Source: JBDSZL01 sp039925145
GTDB lineage: Bacteria > Acidobacteriota > Vicinamibacteria > Vicinamibacterales > SCN-69-37
DNA length: 64,000 bases
Direction of reading: 5' to 3'
NCBI GenBank assembly: GCA_039925145.1
Contig: JBDSZL010000001.1
Coordinates: 11,602 to 75,601, forward strand
Part shown: one piece after another, positions 1-9,248 of the stretch
How positions within the stretch are numbered: position 1 is the first letter of the stretch
Layout of the letters: each line of letters starts with the position of its first letter
Translations under genes and position numbers: made by a program
The notes under the pieces: model-generated
What the model saw: the letters and a program-made list of their open reading frames with translations, nothing else
Told to the model about the DNA's origin: nothing
The model's database searches: none

Positions 1-88
1 GCCGGGCTCGACGACGAGATTGGTGAGGAGCCCGCCTGAGTTCGGAAGAGTCCTACAATGCTCACGCCGTCTCTGTTCAGGAGTTGCC

Positions 89-607
89 ATGACCAGGTCC
101 TTCCGCTCGCTCGGATTCTCTCTCCTCGCGCTGTCACTCACCGCGGTCGTTCTCGCGCAGACACCGGTGAAACCCGCACTCGACCTTCGGATGGGGCTGT
201 GGGAAGTCACGACCGTCACGACCTTGGGCGGCGCCTCGTCGGCGGTCGACTCGAGCAAGATGACGCCCGAACAACGCGCCGCCATGGCGGGCGCACTGGG
301 GTCGCGCACCTCGGTGAGCAAGACATGCATGACGACCGAGAAGCTCACGACACAACTGGCCCCGACCCAGATGCCGGGAACGACCTGCACCCAGGCCGTC
401 AAGACCAACACCCGCACGCTCCTCGAGAACACGATGACGTGCACCGGTCAGCGCGCGTCCACATCGGTTTCGCGCACCGAAGCACCGTCGTCCACGAGCT
501 TCAAAGGCAGTGTCACGTCCAATACCAGCACGCGTGGCCGGGATATGGCGGTCACGTTGAGCCTGACAGGCAAGTGGCTTGGTGCTGATTGCGGCGACGT
601 GAAGTAG
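89..607 (+). CDS. DUF3617-type secreted protein
   Basis: This 172-residue protein begins with a clear signal peptide (MTRSF, then a hydrophobic stretch ending near VLAQ), so it should be exported. The mature part opens with LRMGLWEVTT, the usual start of DUF3617 proteins, and has paired cysteines (SKTCMTT, GTTCTQ, MTCTG and a C-terminal DCGDVK) that fit the family's disulphide pattern. The ATG at 89 is chosen over an upstream frame because a CAGGAG ribosome site precedes it and the signal peptide starts there. DUF3617 has no established biochemical role. It converges on addA with only four bases between the stop codons. Confidence 0.85.
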   Translation: MTRSFRSLGFSLLALSLTAVVLAQTPVKPALDLRMGLWEVTTVTTLGGASSAVDSSKMTPEQRAAMAGALGSRTSVSKTCMTTEKLTTQLAPTQMPGTTCTQAVKTNTRTLLENTMTCTGQRASTSVSRTEAPSSTSFKGSVTSNTSTRGRDMAVTLSLTGKWLGADCGDVK

Positions 608-611
608 CGCG

Positions 612-3600
612 TCAATCGCGCGCGGGCACCACGGTCGTCGTGACGACTGCTCTTGTCACACGCTCCCACGCGTCCGAGTACGCCTTCACCTGCGCGTCGT
701 ATGTGGCGCTCGCGGCGGTCGCCGCGGTGTCGACGTCTGTCTTGTAGTCGACGATGCGCCATTCGTCGCCGGTGCGGTAGGCCAGGTCGATTGTCCCCGA
801 GACCACGACTGGTGGCTGACCGCGATCGGCACGAGCGACGGCAAACGGAATTTCCTCGTGACGCTCGACCGCGACCCGCGCGGCTGCCAGGGCGTCCGAT
901 GCACAAACCGCCTGCGCGGTGGCCACCGCCTGGTCGATGACGGTCCGCAACGGGGGCTCATCGACGATCAGCCACAGCGCAAGCCGCCGCAGATCGTCGG
1001 TCGTAGCGTGGGGATAGCGCATGGCGTGCTCGAGCAGGCCGTGCACTAGCGTGCCCCAGGCCTGCCCCGCGTCTGCGCGATGGCTGGGCGTGTTCGGCAC
1101 GACAGTGCGCGTTGGATCGTCCTCGTCCGCGACGTCGATCGTGAATTTGGGCAGCCGCTTGATCTCAGACGTCACGGAGGTGGCCTGCCACGATGGATGC
1201 CGAGCGTTCGTGTGCGCCGCCTCGCTCGCCGCGAGCGCCACATCGGCGGCCGTGCGGCTGAGGTCGACGGTATCCGCCACAGGCGCAGTGACTGCGGCCG
1301 GCACCGCGAGTTTGGGCGCGGTGGCAAGATGTTTCGTCAACGTCGGCCACGCCGGCTTGTACTTCCCCGATGGCGGACACACCCCCACGACGAGCAGGTC
1401 TTTCGCCCGTGTGGCCGCGACATACATCAGCCGCTCCAACTCGGCATCCAGAAAGAGCCCCTCGGCCGCCGCATGATCGGCCCACCCTGGCGGCTCGGCC
1501 AGCACTTTCTTTCCGAAACTCTCGGTCTCCTCGACAATCTGAAAGTAGCCCCGCGCGTCGGCGCCATCACGCACGATGCGGATGTCTGCCGTCGACGGGT
1601 ATCCGCCATGCGGATCGACCAGAAACACGACATCGGCTTCGAGGCCCTTCGCCTTGTGAACATTCATCAGCCGCACAACGTCGTGGCGGCCGGGTTCGAG
1701 GGGCAAGGAGTCCACTTCGGTCGATTCCTTTACGCCCTCGTCGTCGAGCCCCGACCACGCGGCCAGCGCCTCGGCCGCTTCTGCGATCGTGAAGCCCGTC
1801 TCGACGACGGCCCGCACACGGTCGACGGCGTGGAGCAAGTCGCCGGCCTCCACGCCACCTCGAGAAGTGGCGGCGAGCGCGAGGTATCCCGAGTCTGCGA
1901 GGATGCGCTCCAGGGCCGCGCCGGCCGGCAGCATGCGCGTCCACCCGTGCCACGTGCGCAGTTGTTCGAGGGCGGCGGCGACGGCCATCGCGTCGTCGGC
2001 AGGGGGCGCCGTACGATCGGGCGTCGTGCAGAAAAGATTGAAGTAGCCGCCCGCCTGCCGGAAGTCGAAGAGCGCGCGATCGCTCAGACCAAAGAGCCGG
2101 CCGCGGAGGACGCCCACGAGCGCCACCGCATCCTGAGGGTCGGCGAGCGCGATGAGCAGCAGGGCCAGTTCACGGACTTCGTCAGAGTTATCGAACGCGC
2201 CCGCGCCCGTCACCTCAATCGGGACGTGCAGCACCTCGAGCGCTGCCGCATAGGGGCGCAGGCCCTTCTTCTTGCGCGTCAGAATCAGAAAATCGCCGAA
2301 GGCACGCCGGCCCGCGTCCACCTCTCCACGGATGTACCGAGCGACGCGGTCGGCTTCTTCGGTTGAAACACGGCGGGGATCGCCGACATCGGCGAGATCG
2401 AGGACTGCGATGGCGGGTGCCGCAGCCGCTTCGCGCGCGGGCTCGAGCGGGGCGAACATCGGCGACTGCGGCGTGGGCTCGGCCGGGAACACTCCGGCAA
2501 AGACGGTGTTGGCCCACTCACACAGACCGGACACAGAACGAAAGTTGGCCGTGAGCCTGACAATCCCCTCGCCCTCCGCACCACGGAGGCGTTCTCGCAC
2601 ATCGTTGTAGATCTCGATGTCCGCACGGCGGAACCGATAGATGGACTGCTTCGGATCCCCGACGACAAAGAGAGCGCCAGGACGTAGCGCCACGGTGCGC
2701 CAGTCCTTCTGGTCCGATTCGACCTGACCGCTCGCGGCCGATGCGCGCGTTTCATCGGCAGCCAGCAGGAACATGATCTCGGCCTGCACGGGGTCGGTGT
2801 CCTGAAATTCGTCGACAAGCAGCCACCGATACTTCTGCTGCAGGGCGTGCCGCACCTCGGGGTTCGATCGCAGCACAGCCGCGGTGGTGAGCAGCAGATC
2901 GTTGAAGCTGAGCACGTTGCGCCGCCGACGTTCATCGCGCGCCGCATCCCGGCCCTTGATGAGCAGCGCGATACACCGTCCGTAAAGGTACTGGCGCCAC
3001 GCCGTGAGAAACGGCAGGACTGTTGTGTCTCGAAACTCGCCGTGCAGGTCGCTGGCGCGTTTGCCGACACCCCTCTCCCAATACATCTGCACGACCGCAG
3101 GCTTTGATTGCCAGATCTTCAGAAGTTCCGCCAGGAGCGGCAAGTCGTGACGCCCGCCCTGATGCGCGCGCCAGAGTCGCTGGAAACGGGCACAGCGCTC
3201 CTGCGTTTTACACGTTGACGCGGCGTCGACCGTGGTCGGCAGCATCGCATGCAGGGTTTGCCAGAAATGTGCGGTGGCCGCCCACACCGGGCCAGCGTCA
3301 GGCATCGGCACGTGGCCCGCGGGAAACGTGACGTCTTCGTAGACGCACACCGTTTCGAATGCCCGGTCGAGCTGCTTTGCAGTCATCCCGGCATCGAGCA
3401 GTTCCATCACGTCTGGATCGCCGATTGCCCGCGCCTGCGATCGATAGTCTCGCCAGCTGCGCTGCCGCAGCAGCGCCTCTTCGGCATCGTCCAGCTCGGT
3501 GAAGCCAGGCGCAACACCGGCCTCGATAGGCCGCTCGCGCAGGAGCCGCGCGCAGAACGCGTGGATGGTGCCCGCGAAGAACCGCTCCAGATTGCCGAGG

Positions 3601-3980
3601 GCATGTTCGATGCGCGTGAGACGAGCCGGATCGGTCGTTCGCTCGCGCTCGGACTCGAGCGCCGCCTGAAAGCGCCCGCGCAATTCGGCCGCCGCCTTTC
3701 GCGTGAACGTGACAGCCGCCATGCATTCCAGTTCGTACGCCCCGGTGGCCACGCCGGCCGCCATCCGCTCGGCGAGCTTCTGCGTCTTGCCCGATCCGGC
3801 GCCTGCTTCGACCAGGAGATTGGTGCGAAGATCCGCGACGATGCGATCGCGAGCCGGCTGATCGTGGAGTTGCACGGCGGCGAGCAGATCCTGCTGGGTG
3901 GCGCCCGCCTCTCCGATCGAAATCGATCTGACGCGCGGCGGGGTATCCGATGGACGCAGCGGGCCTGTGCCCTTACTCAT
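612..3980 (-). CDS. addA: AddA-like helicase-nuclease
   Basis: This 1122-residue UvrD/RecB-superfamily protein is the helicase-nuclease subunit of an AddAB double-strand-break resection complex. In order it shows Walker A AGAGSGKT (about residue 60), the motif II segment LLVDEFQDTDPVQAE, VVGDPKQSIYRFRRAD, LTANFRS, NVHKAKGLEADVVFLVDP and MYVAATRAKDLL. The C terminus is a RecB-type nuclease (WGTLVHGLLEHA, SGTIDLAY, RIVDYKTD, a later QVKAYSD), so both activities look intact. The start at 3980 overlaps the end of addB by eight bases, which suggests translational coupling; the frame stays open further upstream, but that part only shadows addB. Confidence 0.93.
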   Translation of the reverse strand: MSKGTGPLRPSDTPPRVRSISIGEAGATQQDLLAAVQLHDQPARDRIVADLRTNLLVEAGAGSGKTQKLAERMAAGVATGAYELECMAAVTFTRKAAAELRGRFQAALESERERTTDPARLTRIEHALGNLERFFAGTIHAFCARLLRERPIEAGVAPGFTELDDAEEALLRQRSWRDYRSQARAIGDPDVMELLDAGMTAKQLDRAFETVCVYEDVTFPAGHVPMPDAGPVWAATAHFWQTLHAMLPTTVDAASTCKTQERCARFQRLWRAHQGGRHDLPLLAELLKIWQSKPAVVQMYWERGVGKRASDLHGEFRDTTVLPFLTAWRQYLYGRCIALLIKGRDAARDERRRRNVLSFNDLLLTTAAVLRSNPEVRHALQQKYRWLLVDEFQDTDPVQAEIMFLLAADETRASAASGQVESDQKDWRTVALRPGALFVVGDPKQSIYRFRRADIEIYNDVRERLRGAEGEGIVRLTANFRSVSGLCEWANTVFAGVFPAEPTPQSPMFAPLEPAREAAAAPAIAVLDLADVGDPRRVSTEEADRVARYIRGEVDAGRRAFGDFLILTRKKKGLRPYAAALEVLHVPIEVTGAGAFDNSDEVRELALLLIALADPQDAVALVGVLRGRLFGLSDRALFDFRQAGGYFNLFCTTPDRTAPPADDAMAVAAALEQLRTWHGWTRMLPAGAALERILADSGYLALAATSRGGVEAGDLLHAVDRVRAVVETGFTIAEAAEALAAWSGLDDEGVKESTEVDSLPLEPGRHDVVRLMNVHKAKGLEADVVFLVDPHGGYPSTADIRIVRDGADARGYFQIVEETESFGKKVLAEPPGWADHAAAEGLFLDAELERLMYVAATRAKDLLVVGVCPPSGKYKPAWPTLTKHLATAPKLAVPAAVTAPVADTVDLSRTAADVALAASEAAHTNARHPSWQATSVTSEIKRLPKFTIDVADEDDPTRTVVPNTPSHRADAGQAWGTLVHGLLEHAMRYPHATTDDLRRLALWLIVDEPPLRTVIDQAVATAQAVCASDALAAARVAVERHEEIPFAVARADRGQPPVVVSGTIDLAYRTGDEWRIVDYKTDVDTAATAASATYDAQVKAYSDAWERVTRAVVTTTVVPARD

Positions 3981-6900
3981 GGCTCCCCAGTTGGAGGAAC
4001 GGCCCCAGTTCGGGATCCCCCTGTTTGCCGAGTGCCTTCTGGTGCGCGCGGAGGCCGCACGCGTAGCCGTAGTCGCAGAACCTGCACGCCTCCGCATTCG
4101 CCGCGTGAATGAAGACACCCTTGGAAATGACGCGGCGCAGATCGGCGAGCACCTCCGCGATCTTTGCCCGCGACTGCATGGGGATGTGCTTGCGCTCCTG
4201 ACCACCCTTGGCGCTCGGAAAGTAGTACTGGGCGCTCACGACCGTCGGCGTCGGCGTGATGCGTCGCAGCAGTTCCATGGCCGCCAGGCCGTAGAGGGCG
4301 TGCTGCAGCCGCGCTCCACCAGCGAATATCCCCTGCCACGAGTCCTTCCAGTAGCCGCCAGTCTTGTAGTCGATGATCTCGAACCTGGATGGACCGACCT
4401 GGTCGATGCGATCGATGCGCCCCGCAATCCGCAGCTTCAGCCCATCGCCGAGATCGATGAAGACTGGCATCTCCTGCGCCAACGGTTCGTCGTCCTGGTC
4501 GTCTGAGCCGCCGCGGCCGAAGCCGATCTCGAACCCGATGGGCGTGTGCGCCGGGTCGAGCTCGGCCTCCGCGGTGACGAAGATCGCGAGATCGCCGAGA
4601 AACAACTGGGACTCGCGATCGGCGACTTCGGCGCTCGGCGGCGGCATCTCGATGGCGAGGCGCGAGAGCGTGCTTTGGCCTTCCGCCTGCATCCAGTCGA
4701 GATCCTCAGCGACGCTGACGCGCCGCCCGCCGGCCCGACACCGCCGCAACAGGCCGGCGTAAAGGTCGTGGAGCAGTGAGCCACGAAGCAGCGGATCGAG
4801 CCACACGTCTCTGTCGCGCTCGCCGGACTCGATTGCTTCCACGCCGAGTCCTCGGCGCAGAAAGTGGCGGAACGGGCAACTCGCCGCATCCTCGAGCTGG
4901 GTCGGCGATATAACGAGATCGTCGCGGCAGGGATCGAGCTTCGGTCCGGCCGCCGGCACGTGGCCATCGAAGGCAGAGAACGTCGACGCCTCGCGGGCGG
5001 CGGCAGCGCTCTCACCGCCAGCCATGAAGGGATAGCGATCGCAAACCGCAGCCCTGGCCGCGTCGCCCGCCCGCATTGCACCGCGCAGCCACCAACGTGA
5101 CGGGTCGAGCGCGACATCGGACGCCGCGGGCACGCACGACTTCGGGGCGCCCAGCGCGGCGTGCAGTTCCTGATATGTGGCGGTGGGACGACCCGTGGCG
5201 ACACGCCAGGCGTGCAGCATCAGCCAGGACGCGTACGTCTGTCGATACTGTCGCACGTCGCGCGACGAGTAGCTGAACGAGACCGCTGTGTCGGGTGCGG
5301 CGATGATCGCCGCAACTCGTCGAAGACCGGCCGCGACGGCTTCGTCCGTGCGGGTGGTCGACTGCTTCAACTCGGCGCCGATCGCGGCGCGCTCGCGATC
5401 GAGCAGGATGGGATCCTCGAACGGAGCGGGAAACACTCGCCCCTCTTCCAGTCCGACGATGAACGTGAGTGGGCGTCCGGCGTAGCCGGCGGTATCGAGC
5501 GAAGACACATGGAGGTGACCGGGGCGCGGGCGATCGGAGCCGACGGCCAGGTCGGCGACGCGCCCCGCGATGAAACGAAGCGCCTGGTCGAGCGGACAGC
5601 GGAAGTCGCCGAGTGCCGCCAGCTGATCGAGCGACGCGATGAGCGCTGCGGCCGCCAGGTGATCGAGCGCGCTCGCCGTGGCCGCACAGCTGTCGACGAA
5701 GCCCCGCGCGCACGCGACCACGTCGGCGAGCGCCACGGTCCGTTGAACGGCGTCATTCTGCGGCACCGCCTCGACGAGGGCGGTGATCCACGCGCCCAGG
5801 GCATCGGCTTCGGCGGCGCGCGTCTTCAGACCTTCGCGCTGATCGGACGGCAGGTCGTCGCGCTCAGCGCGGCGACGGGAGGACGCCGAGAGCCGCGCGA
5901 AGGCGAGCCGATATGTCTCGCGGCCCCAAGCGGCCTGGGCCCTGACGAGCAGGCGCGCGGCGCGGGCTGACGAGACCGCGAGCGCGGCGCCTGGGCGGAT
6001 GTCGCCAGACTGGAGCATGCGACGCAGCCGCCCGGCGGCGAAGTCGTCATCGATCCAGTCGGCCAACGACAGCAGCGCGCGTCCCGGTCGCGTCATCGCG
6101 ACCGGGACGCCGTGCGCGACAGTGACGGGCCAGTCGTGGCGAATGGCCTTTTCCCAGATCAGGGTCGCGTAGGACGGGGTGGCGCAGACGATCTCCGCCT
6201 CGTCCAACCGACGGCCGGAGGCGAGGATCCGGCGAAAGACCTCCTCGATCTCCGCCTCTGCCCCGCCCGCCTGAAAGAACGAACACGAGGAGGAGACCGG
6301 GTCTCTTAAGAGACCCGGTCTTCTGGGAGCATCCTGACCCGACCGATCAGTGAAATTGGGCTGATTGTGCGTGGACGCACCTCGGGAGACCGGGTCTCTT
6401 AAGAGACCCGGTCTCCTCGATGCCGGCAGGATCGTGGCGAGGAGGCGGCGTTCGAGGGGGGCCCAAAGGACGTCGGGCACCTCGGTCCAACAATCGTGGG
6501 CCTGGATCGGACACCAGTCCGGATGGGCCAGCGCCTCGGTGTAGACGGTCGCCCGGTCGCCGCGGCGGTGTTCGATGAGGAACTGCTCGTAGGCTTGCGC
6601 CAGCGCGACCAGCTCGGTGTGCTTGTCCCTCGACACGAACGCCTCGGCCGGCAGGTCTGCGGAGCTGAGACCTGCCATCCGAATCTCACGCAGCATCGAC
6701 CAGAGGGCCGACGCGAGCTGAGGTTGGGTGGCGAGCGGCCGGAAGTACCCGCCGTCCTCGGGCAACTGCAAGAGCAGTCGCATCACGAGGGCGGGCCCCA
6801 AGCCCTCCTCGGATGGGTCGATCCCTCGCTCCACGAGAAACGGTGCGCCCATGCGCAACGCGATATCCAGCGGCGTGACGAACCGCAGGTTCACCCACCC

Positions 6901-7029
6901 GCCGCCCTCACGTGCGAGGCGGTCGCCAATCGTGCGCCCCAGCGATCGCGTGGGGACGAACACCCATTTCGCGCGGGTCGGATAATCGCGGCAGAGGCCC
7001 TTCAGCTGGTCGATGAATGGATCGTGCAT
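3973..7029 (-). CDS. addB: AddB-like PD-(D/E)XK nuclease subunit
   Basis: This 1018-residue partner of AddA ends in a PD-(D/E)XK nuclease (GRIDRIDQ, FEIIDYKTGGY, then LQHALYGLAAM). It also has the AddB iron-sulphur staple: one cysteine in DAASCPFRHFL and the cluster CRFCDYGYACG (C-x2-C-x5-C) near the C terminus. The N-terminal helicase-like part (WVFVPTRSLGRTIGDRL) has no recognisable Walker A, so it is probably a structural, non-ATPase subunit. Residues about 203-246 contain two copies of RRPGLLRDPVS encoded by palindromic DNA just before FFQAGGAEAEIEEVFRRI; this block looks inserted. The gene is first of a two-gene operon with addA. Confidence 0.88.
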   Translation of the reverse strand: MHDPFIDQLKGLCRDYPTRAKWVFVPTRSLGRTIGDRLAREGGGWVNLRFVTPLDIALRMGAPFLVERGIDPSEEGLGPALVMRLLLQLPEDGGYFRPLATQPQLASALWSMLREIRMAGLSSADLPAEAFVSRDKHTELVALAQAYEQFLIEHRRGDRATVYTEALAHPDWCPIQAHDCWTEVPDVLWAPLERRLLATILPASRRPGLLRDPVSRGASTHNQPNFTDRSGQDAPRRPGLLRDPVSSSCSFFQAGGAEAEIEEVFRRILASGRRLDEAEIVCATPSYATLIWEKAIRHDWPVTVAHGVPVAMTRPGRALLSLADWIDDDFAAGRLRRMLQSGDIRPGAALAVSSARAARLLVRAQAAWGRETYRLAFARLSASSRRRAERDDLPSDQREGLKTRAAEADALGAWITALVEAVPQNDAVQRTVALADVVACARGFVDSCAATASALDHLAAAALIASLDQLAALGDFRCPLDQALRFIAGRVADLAVGSDRPRPGHLHVSSLDTAGYAGRPLTFIVGLEEGRVFPAPFEDPILLDRERAAIGAELKQSTTRTDEAVAAGLRRVAAIIAAPDTAVSFSYSSRDVRQYRQTYASWLMLHAWRVATGRPTATYQELHAALGAPKSCVPAASDVALDPSRWWLRGAMRAGDAARAAVCDRYPFMAGGESAAAAREASTFSAFDGHVPAAGPKLDPCRDDLVISPTQLEDAASCPFRHFLRRGLGVEAIESGERDRDVWLDPLLRGSLLHDLYAGLLRRCRAGGRRVSVAEDLDWMQAEGQSTLSRLAIEMPPPSAEVADRESQLFLGDLAIFVTAEAELDPAHTPIGFEIGFGRGGSDDQDDEPLAQEMPVFIDLGDGLKLRIAGRIDRIDQVGPSRFEIIDYKTGGYWKDSWQGIFAGGARLQHALYGLAAMELLRRITPTPTVVSAQYYFPSAKGGQERKHIPMQSRAKIAEVLADLRRVISKGVFIHAANAEACRFCDYGYACGLRAHQKALGKQGDPELGPFLQLGSHE
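6291..6326. repeat. palindromic repeat inside addB, copy 1
   Basis: A 28-base perfect palindrome (6294-6321) is centred on CTCTTAAGAG, with half-site AGACCGGGTCTCTT. One mismatch separates it from a further matching pair. It lies in frame within addB and encodes part of an RRPGLLRDPVS block. The second copy is 93 bases away, which is exactly 31 codons. Confidence 0.9.
6384..6418. repeat. palindromic repeat inside addB, copy 2
   Basis: A 32-base perfect palindrome (6385-6416) with half-site GGAGACCGGGTCTCTT. It is the same element as the copy centred near 6307 and again encodes RRPGLLRDPVS in frame. Together the pair suggests a small dispersed palindromic element that inserted into a coding sequence without breaking it. 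Confidence 0.9.
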
Positions 7030-7104
7030 TAGTGGTGCAAGGACAGTATCGCCGTGCGGTGTGACAGTGCGGGTCCCTCGGTCGCGCCACGCGGCCGGGG
7101 CGGA

Positions 7105-8061
7105 TCAGCCCGCTTCGGTCCCCCCATCGAACAGCCCACTCACCGACTTGCCCACGTGAATCCGACGGATCGCCTCAGCGAGCAGCGGCGCGACGGACAA
7201 GACGGTCATGTTCGGCAGTCGCTTCTCGTCGGCGATGGGGACGGTATCGGTCGCGACGATTTCTGCGACGTCCTTCTCCGCACGCAGCCGGGCGATGGCT
7301 TTGCCCGTGAATAGCCCGTGCGTGCACGCCACCGACATCCGCTTGGCGCCCCGCTCTCGCAACCTCGCGAGCAGCTCGACGATGGTTCCACCGTTGGCGA
7401 TCTCGTCGTCGATCACGATGACGTTCCTGCCGCGCACGTCGCCCACGATCGCGTCGATGACGACGCGATCGTCGCTCAGCCGCTGCTTGCTGCCGGCCGC
7501 GACCGGCAGACCGAGCATGCGGGCGAAGTGCGTCGCGGACTTCGCATTACCGAGGTCCGGTGAGACCACGACGGTATTGGCGAGCGACCGACGACGGAAG
7601 TGGCCGGCCAGCACTTTGAGCGCGTTCATGTGATCGACGGGCACGCTGAAGAACCCGTGCACTTGAGCCGAGTGCAGCGCCATCGTCAACACCCGGCTCG
7701 CGCCGGCCGTCGCGAGCAGGTCGGCGACCAGACGCGCGGCGATGGAGATGCGCGGGGCATCCTTCTTGTCGGAGCGCGCGTAGGCGAAGTGCGGCACGAC
7801 CGCCGTGATGCGTGCGGCAGACGCCCCACGCGCCGCGTCGAGCATCAGCAGCAGCTCCATCAGATTCTCCTGCACCGGGGGCACGAGCGGCTGCACGATG
7901 AACACGTCTGCTTCGCGGCAGTTGGCCAGCAGCTGCACGCCCAGGCAGTCATTGCTGAAACGCGTAATTGGCGCCGGACACAGGCTGGTCTTCAGTCGCC
8001 GGCAGATCGCCGCCGCAAGCGTCGGGTGCGCGTTCCCGCTGAAAAGGACGATGCTGTTCAT
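7105..8061 (-). CDS. prs: Ribose-phosphate pyrophosphokinase
   Basis: This 318-residue cytosolic enzyme makes PRPP from ribose 5-phosphate and ATP, feeding nucleotide, histidine and tryptophan synthesis. Family features are the N-terminal IVLFSGNAHPTLA, the early catalytic-loop region VVPHFAYARSDKKD, a histidine in ALHSAQVHGFF, VVVSPDLGNAKSA, and the PRPP-binding loop VIVIDDEIANGGTI. Length and domain order match ordinary bacterial Prs. It stands alone, with 75 bases to addB on the same strand. Some substitutions in the first catalytic loop differ from the E. coli form, so a diverged paralogue is possible. Confidence 0.9.
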   Translation of the reverse strand: MNSIVLFSGNAHPTLAAAICRRLKTSLCPAPITRFSNDCLGVQLLANCREADVFIVQPLVPPVQENLMELLLMLDAARGASAARITAVVPHFAYARSDKKDAPRISIAARLVADLLATAGASRVLTMALHSAQVHGFFSVPVDHMNALKVLAGHFRRRSLANTVVVSPDLGNAKSATHFARMLGLPVAAGSKQRLSDDRVVIDAIVGDVRGRNVIVIDDEIANGGTIVELLARLRERGAKRMSVACTHGLFTGKAIARLRAEKDVAEIVATDTVPIADEKRLPNMTVLSVAPLLAEAIRRIHVGKSVSGLFDGGTEAG

Positions 8062-8146
8062 GGCGGATCTCCGGGGAAATCGTATCGGACTTTCCGCATC
8101 GGGACTTGAATGAAGTACGTCGCGGCGCGGGCCGCCTGCCGCATGT

Positions 8147-8330
8147 TATGCTGGAATTTCGCCGCACAGCGGCGGAAAACGGGCTTGTAGCGACCACGCC
8201 TTCGACACCCGGAGGCACCACTATACGGTCGCGGCCAGGAGGTGCATTTATGACAAAAAGCACCGGGAGCAGTCGCTAAGACTCTCCCCGCTTGAACACC
8301 GAGGGCCGGCCAGAGCGCCGGCCCTTTGTG
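8147..8330 (+). ncRNA. candidate small RNA or leader peptide transcript
   Basis: Between prs and pstA, which are both on the minus strand, the plus strand has a TATGCT hexamer (8147-8152). It is followed by a strong ribosome site (AGGAGGTG) ahead of an eight-codon frame MTKSTGSSR at 8250, and then a perfect eight-pair hairpin followed by TTT. No convincing -35 box is seen. The layout suggests a short independent plus-strand transcript, either a small RNA or a leader-type mini-gene. This is inference only. Confidence 0.3.
8303..8327 (+). terminator. intrinsic terminator-like hairpin
   Basis: GGGCCGGC, a six-base loop and GCCGGCCC form a perfect GC-rich stem followed by TTT and a GT run. The T tract is short, so termination strength is uncertain. 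On the minus strand the stem is followed by CTCGG rather than a U tract, so it fits plus-strand transcripts better than the end of the pst operon. Confidence 0.5.
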
Positions 8331-8393
8331 TGTGTGTGTGCGAGACGCCAGTCGAGGGCGTCGCGTCGATGTCTGGCGTTCGCCCGCGAGTGT

Positions 8394-9248
8394 CTATCGT
8401 CCGGTACTGAGTCGCTCGAGTCGCCTGGTTGCCAGACGCGCCAGCACCGAACACATCAAGACGAGGGCCACGAGTACCAGCGCGCCGGCCCAGGCCTGCC
8501 GATGCCAGTCTTCGTAGGGTGAAATCGCGTACGTGTAAATCTGCACGGTGAGCGACCCCATTGGCTGCGTCAGATCTGTTGACATGAACCGGTTGTTGAA
8601 CGATGTGAACAGTAGGGGCGCCGTCTCGCCCGCGATGCGTGCCAAAGCCAGGACCACGCCGGTGAGAATGCCCGGCAGCGCCGCCGGGAGAACGACGGTG
8701 AACACGGCCTTGGCGCGTGTGGCTCCGAGTGCGAGCGCGCCTTCCCTCAGCGACATCGGCACCAGGCGTAGCAGCTCTTCGGTCGTTCTCGTGATGATGG
8801 GGATCATCATGACGCCGAGGGCCAGTCCCCCGGCCATCGCGTTGAACGTCTTGAACGGGAGCACCGCAATGGCGTACACGAACACGCCGATCACGATCGA
8901 AGGCACGCCGTTCAAGGTGTCTGCGGCGAAGCGCGCCAGCGACGCGAGGCGCGTTCCGCCAGATTCGACAGTATAGATCCCGGTCATGATGCCAATCGGA
9001 ATCGCGAACAGTGCCCCAAGTGAGGTGAGGATCAACGTGCCCATGATGGCGTTTGCCATGCCCCCGCCCGTCTCCCCCACCGGCTTGGGCATCTCGGTGA
9101 AGAAGGCATAGTCGAGTGATCCGATGCCCTGCCTCACGACGAAGAACAGGACGAATGCCACCGGCACCAGCGCCAAGAGCACTGAAGCCAGACACAAACC
9201 GGTCATGACGGCGGACGTCACCTGACGCCGGCGGTCTTGGAATGTCAT
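8394..9248 (-). CDS. pstA: Phosphate ABC transporter permease PstA
   Basis: A 284-residue integral membrane permease with about six hydrophobic spans. It has the EAA-type cytoplasmic loop (LRLVPMSLREGALALGATRAKAVFTVVLP) that contacts the PstB ATPase, and phrases typical of PstA (DTLNGVPSIVIGVFVYA, IARIAGETAPLLFT). With PstC it forms the inner-membrane channel of the high-affinity phosphate importer. Its ATG overlaps the pstC stop by four bases (ATGA), so the two are translationally coupled. Confidence 0.95.
   Translation of the reverse strand: MTFQDRRRQVTSAVMTGLCLASVLLALVPVAFVLFFVVRQGIGSLDYAFFTEMPKPVGETGGGMANAIMGTLILTSLGALFAIPIGIMTGIYTVESGGTRLASLARFAADTLNGVPSIVIGVFVYAIAVLPFKTFNAMAGGLALGVMMIPIITRTTEELLRLVPMSLREGALALGATRAKAVFTVVLPAALPGILTGVVLALARIAGETAPLLFTSFNNRFMSTDLTQPMGSLTVQIYTYAISPYEDWHRQAWAGALVLVALVLMCSVLARLATRRLERLSTGR

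Noticed and set aside
1..39. Possible C-terminal tail of an upstream gene (AGLDDEIGEEPA then stop).
   Set aside because: Only 12 residues are visible, too few to assign a family or prove coding.
1080..2366. Long plus-strand frame opposite addA.
   Set aside because: Shadow of the helicase gene; no domain-like content.
8248..9195. 315-residue minus-strand frame overlapping pstA.
   Set aside because: It is the +1 shadow of pstA, rich in Arg/His with no hydrophobic spans.
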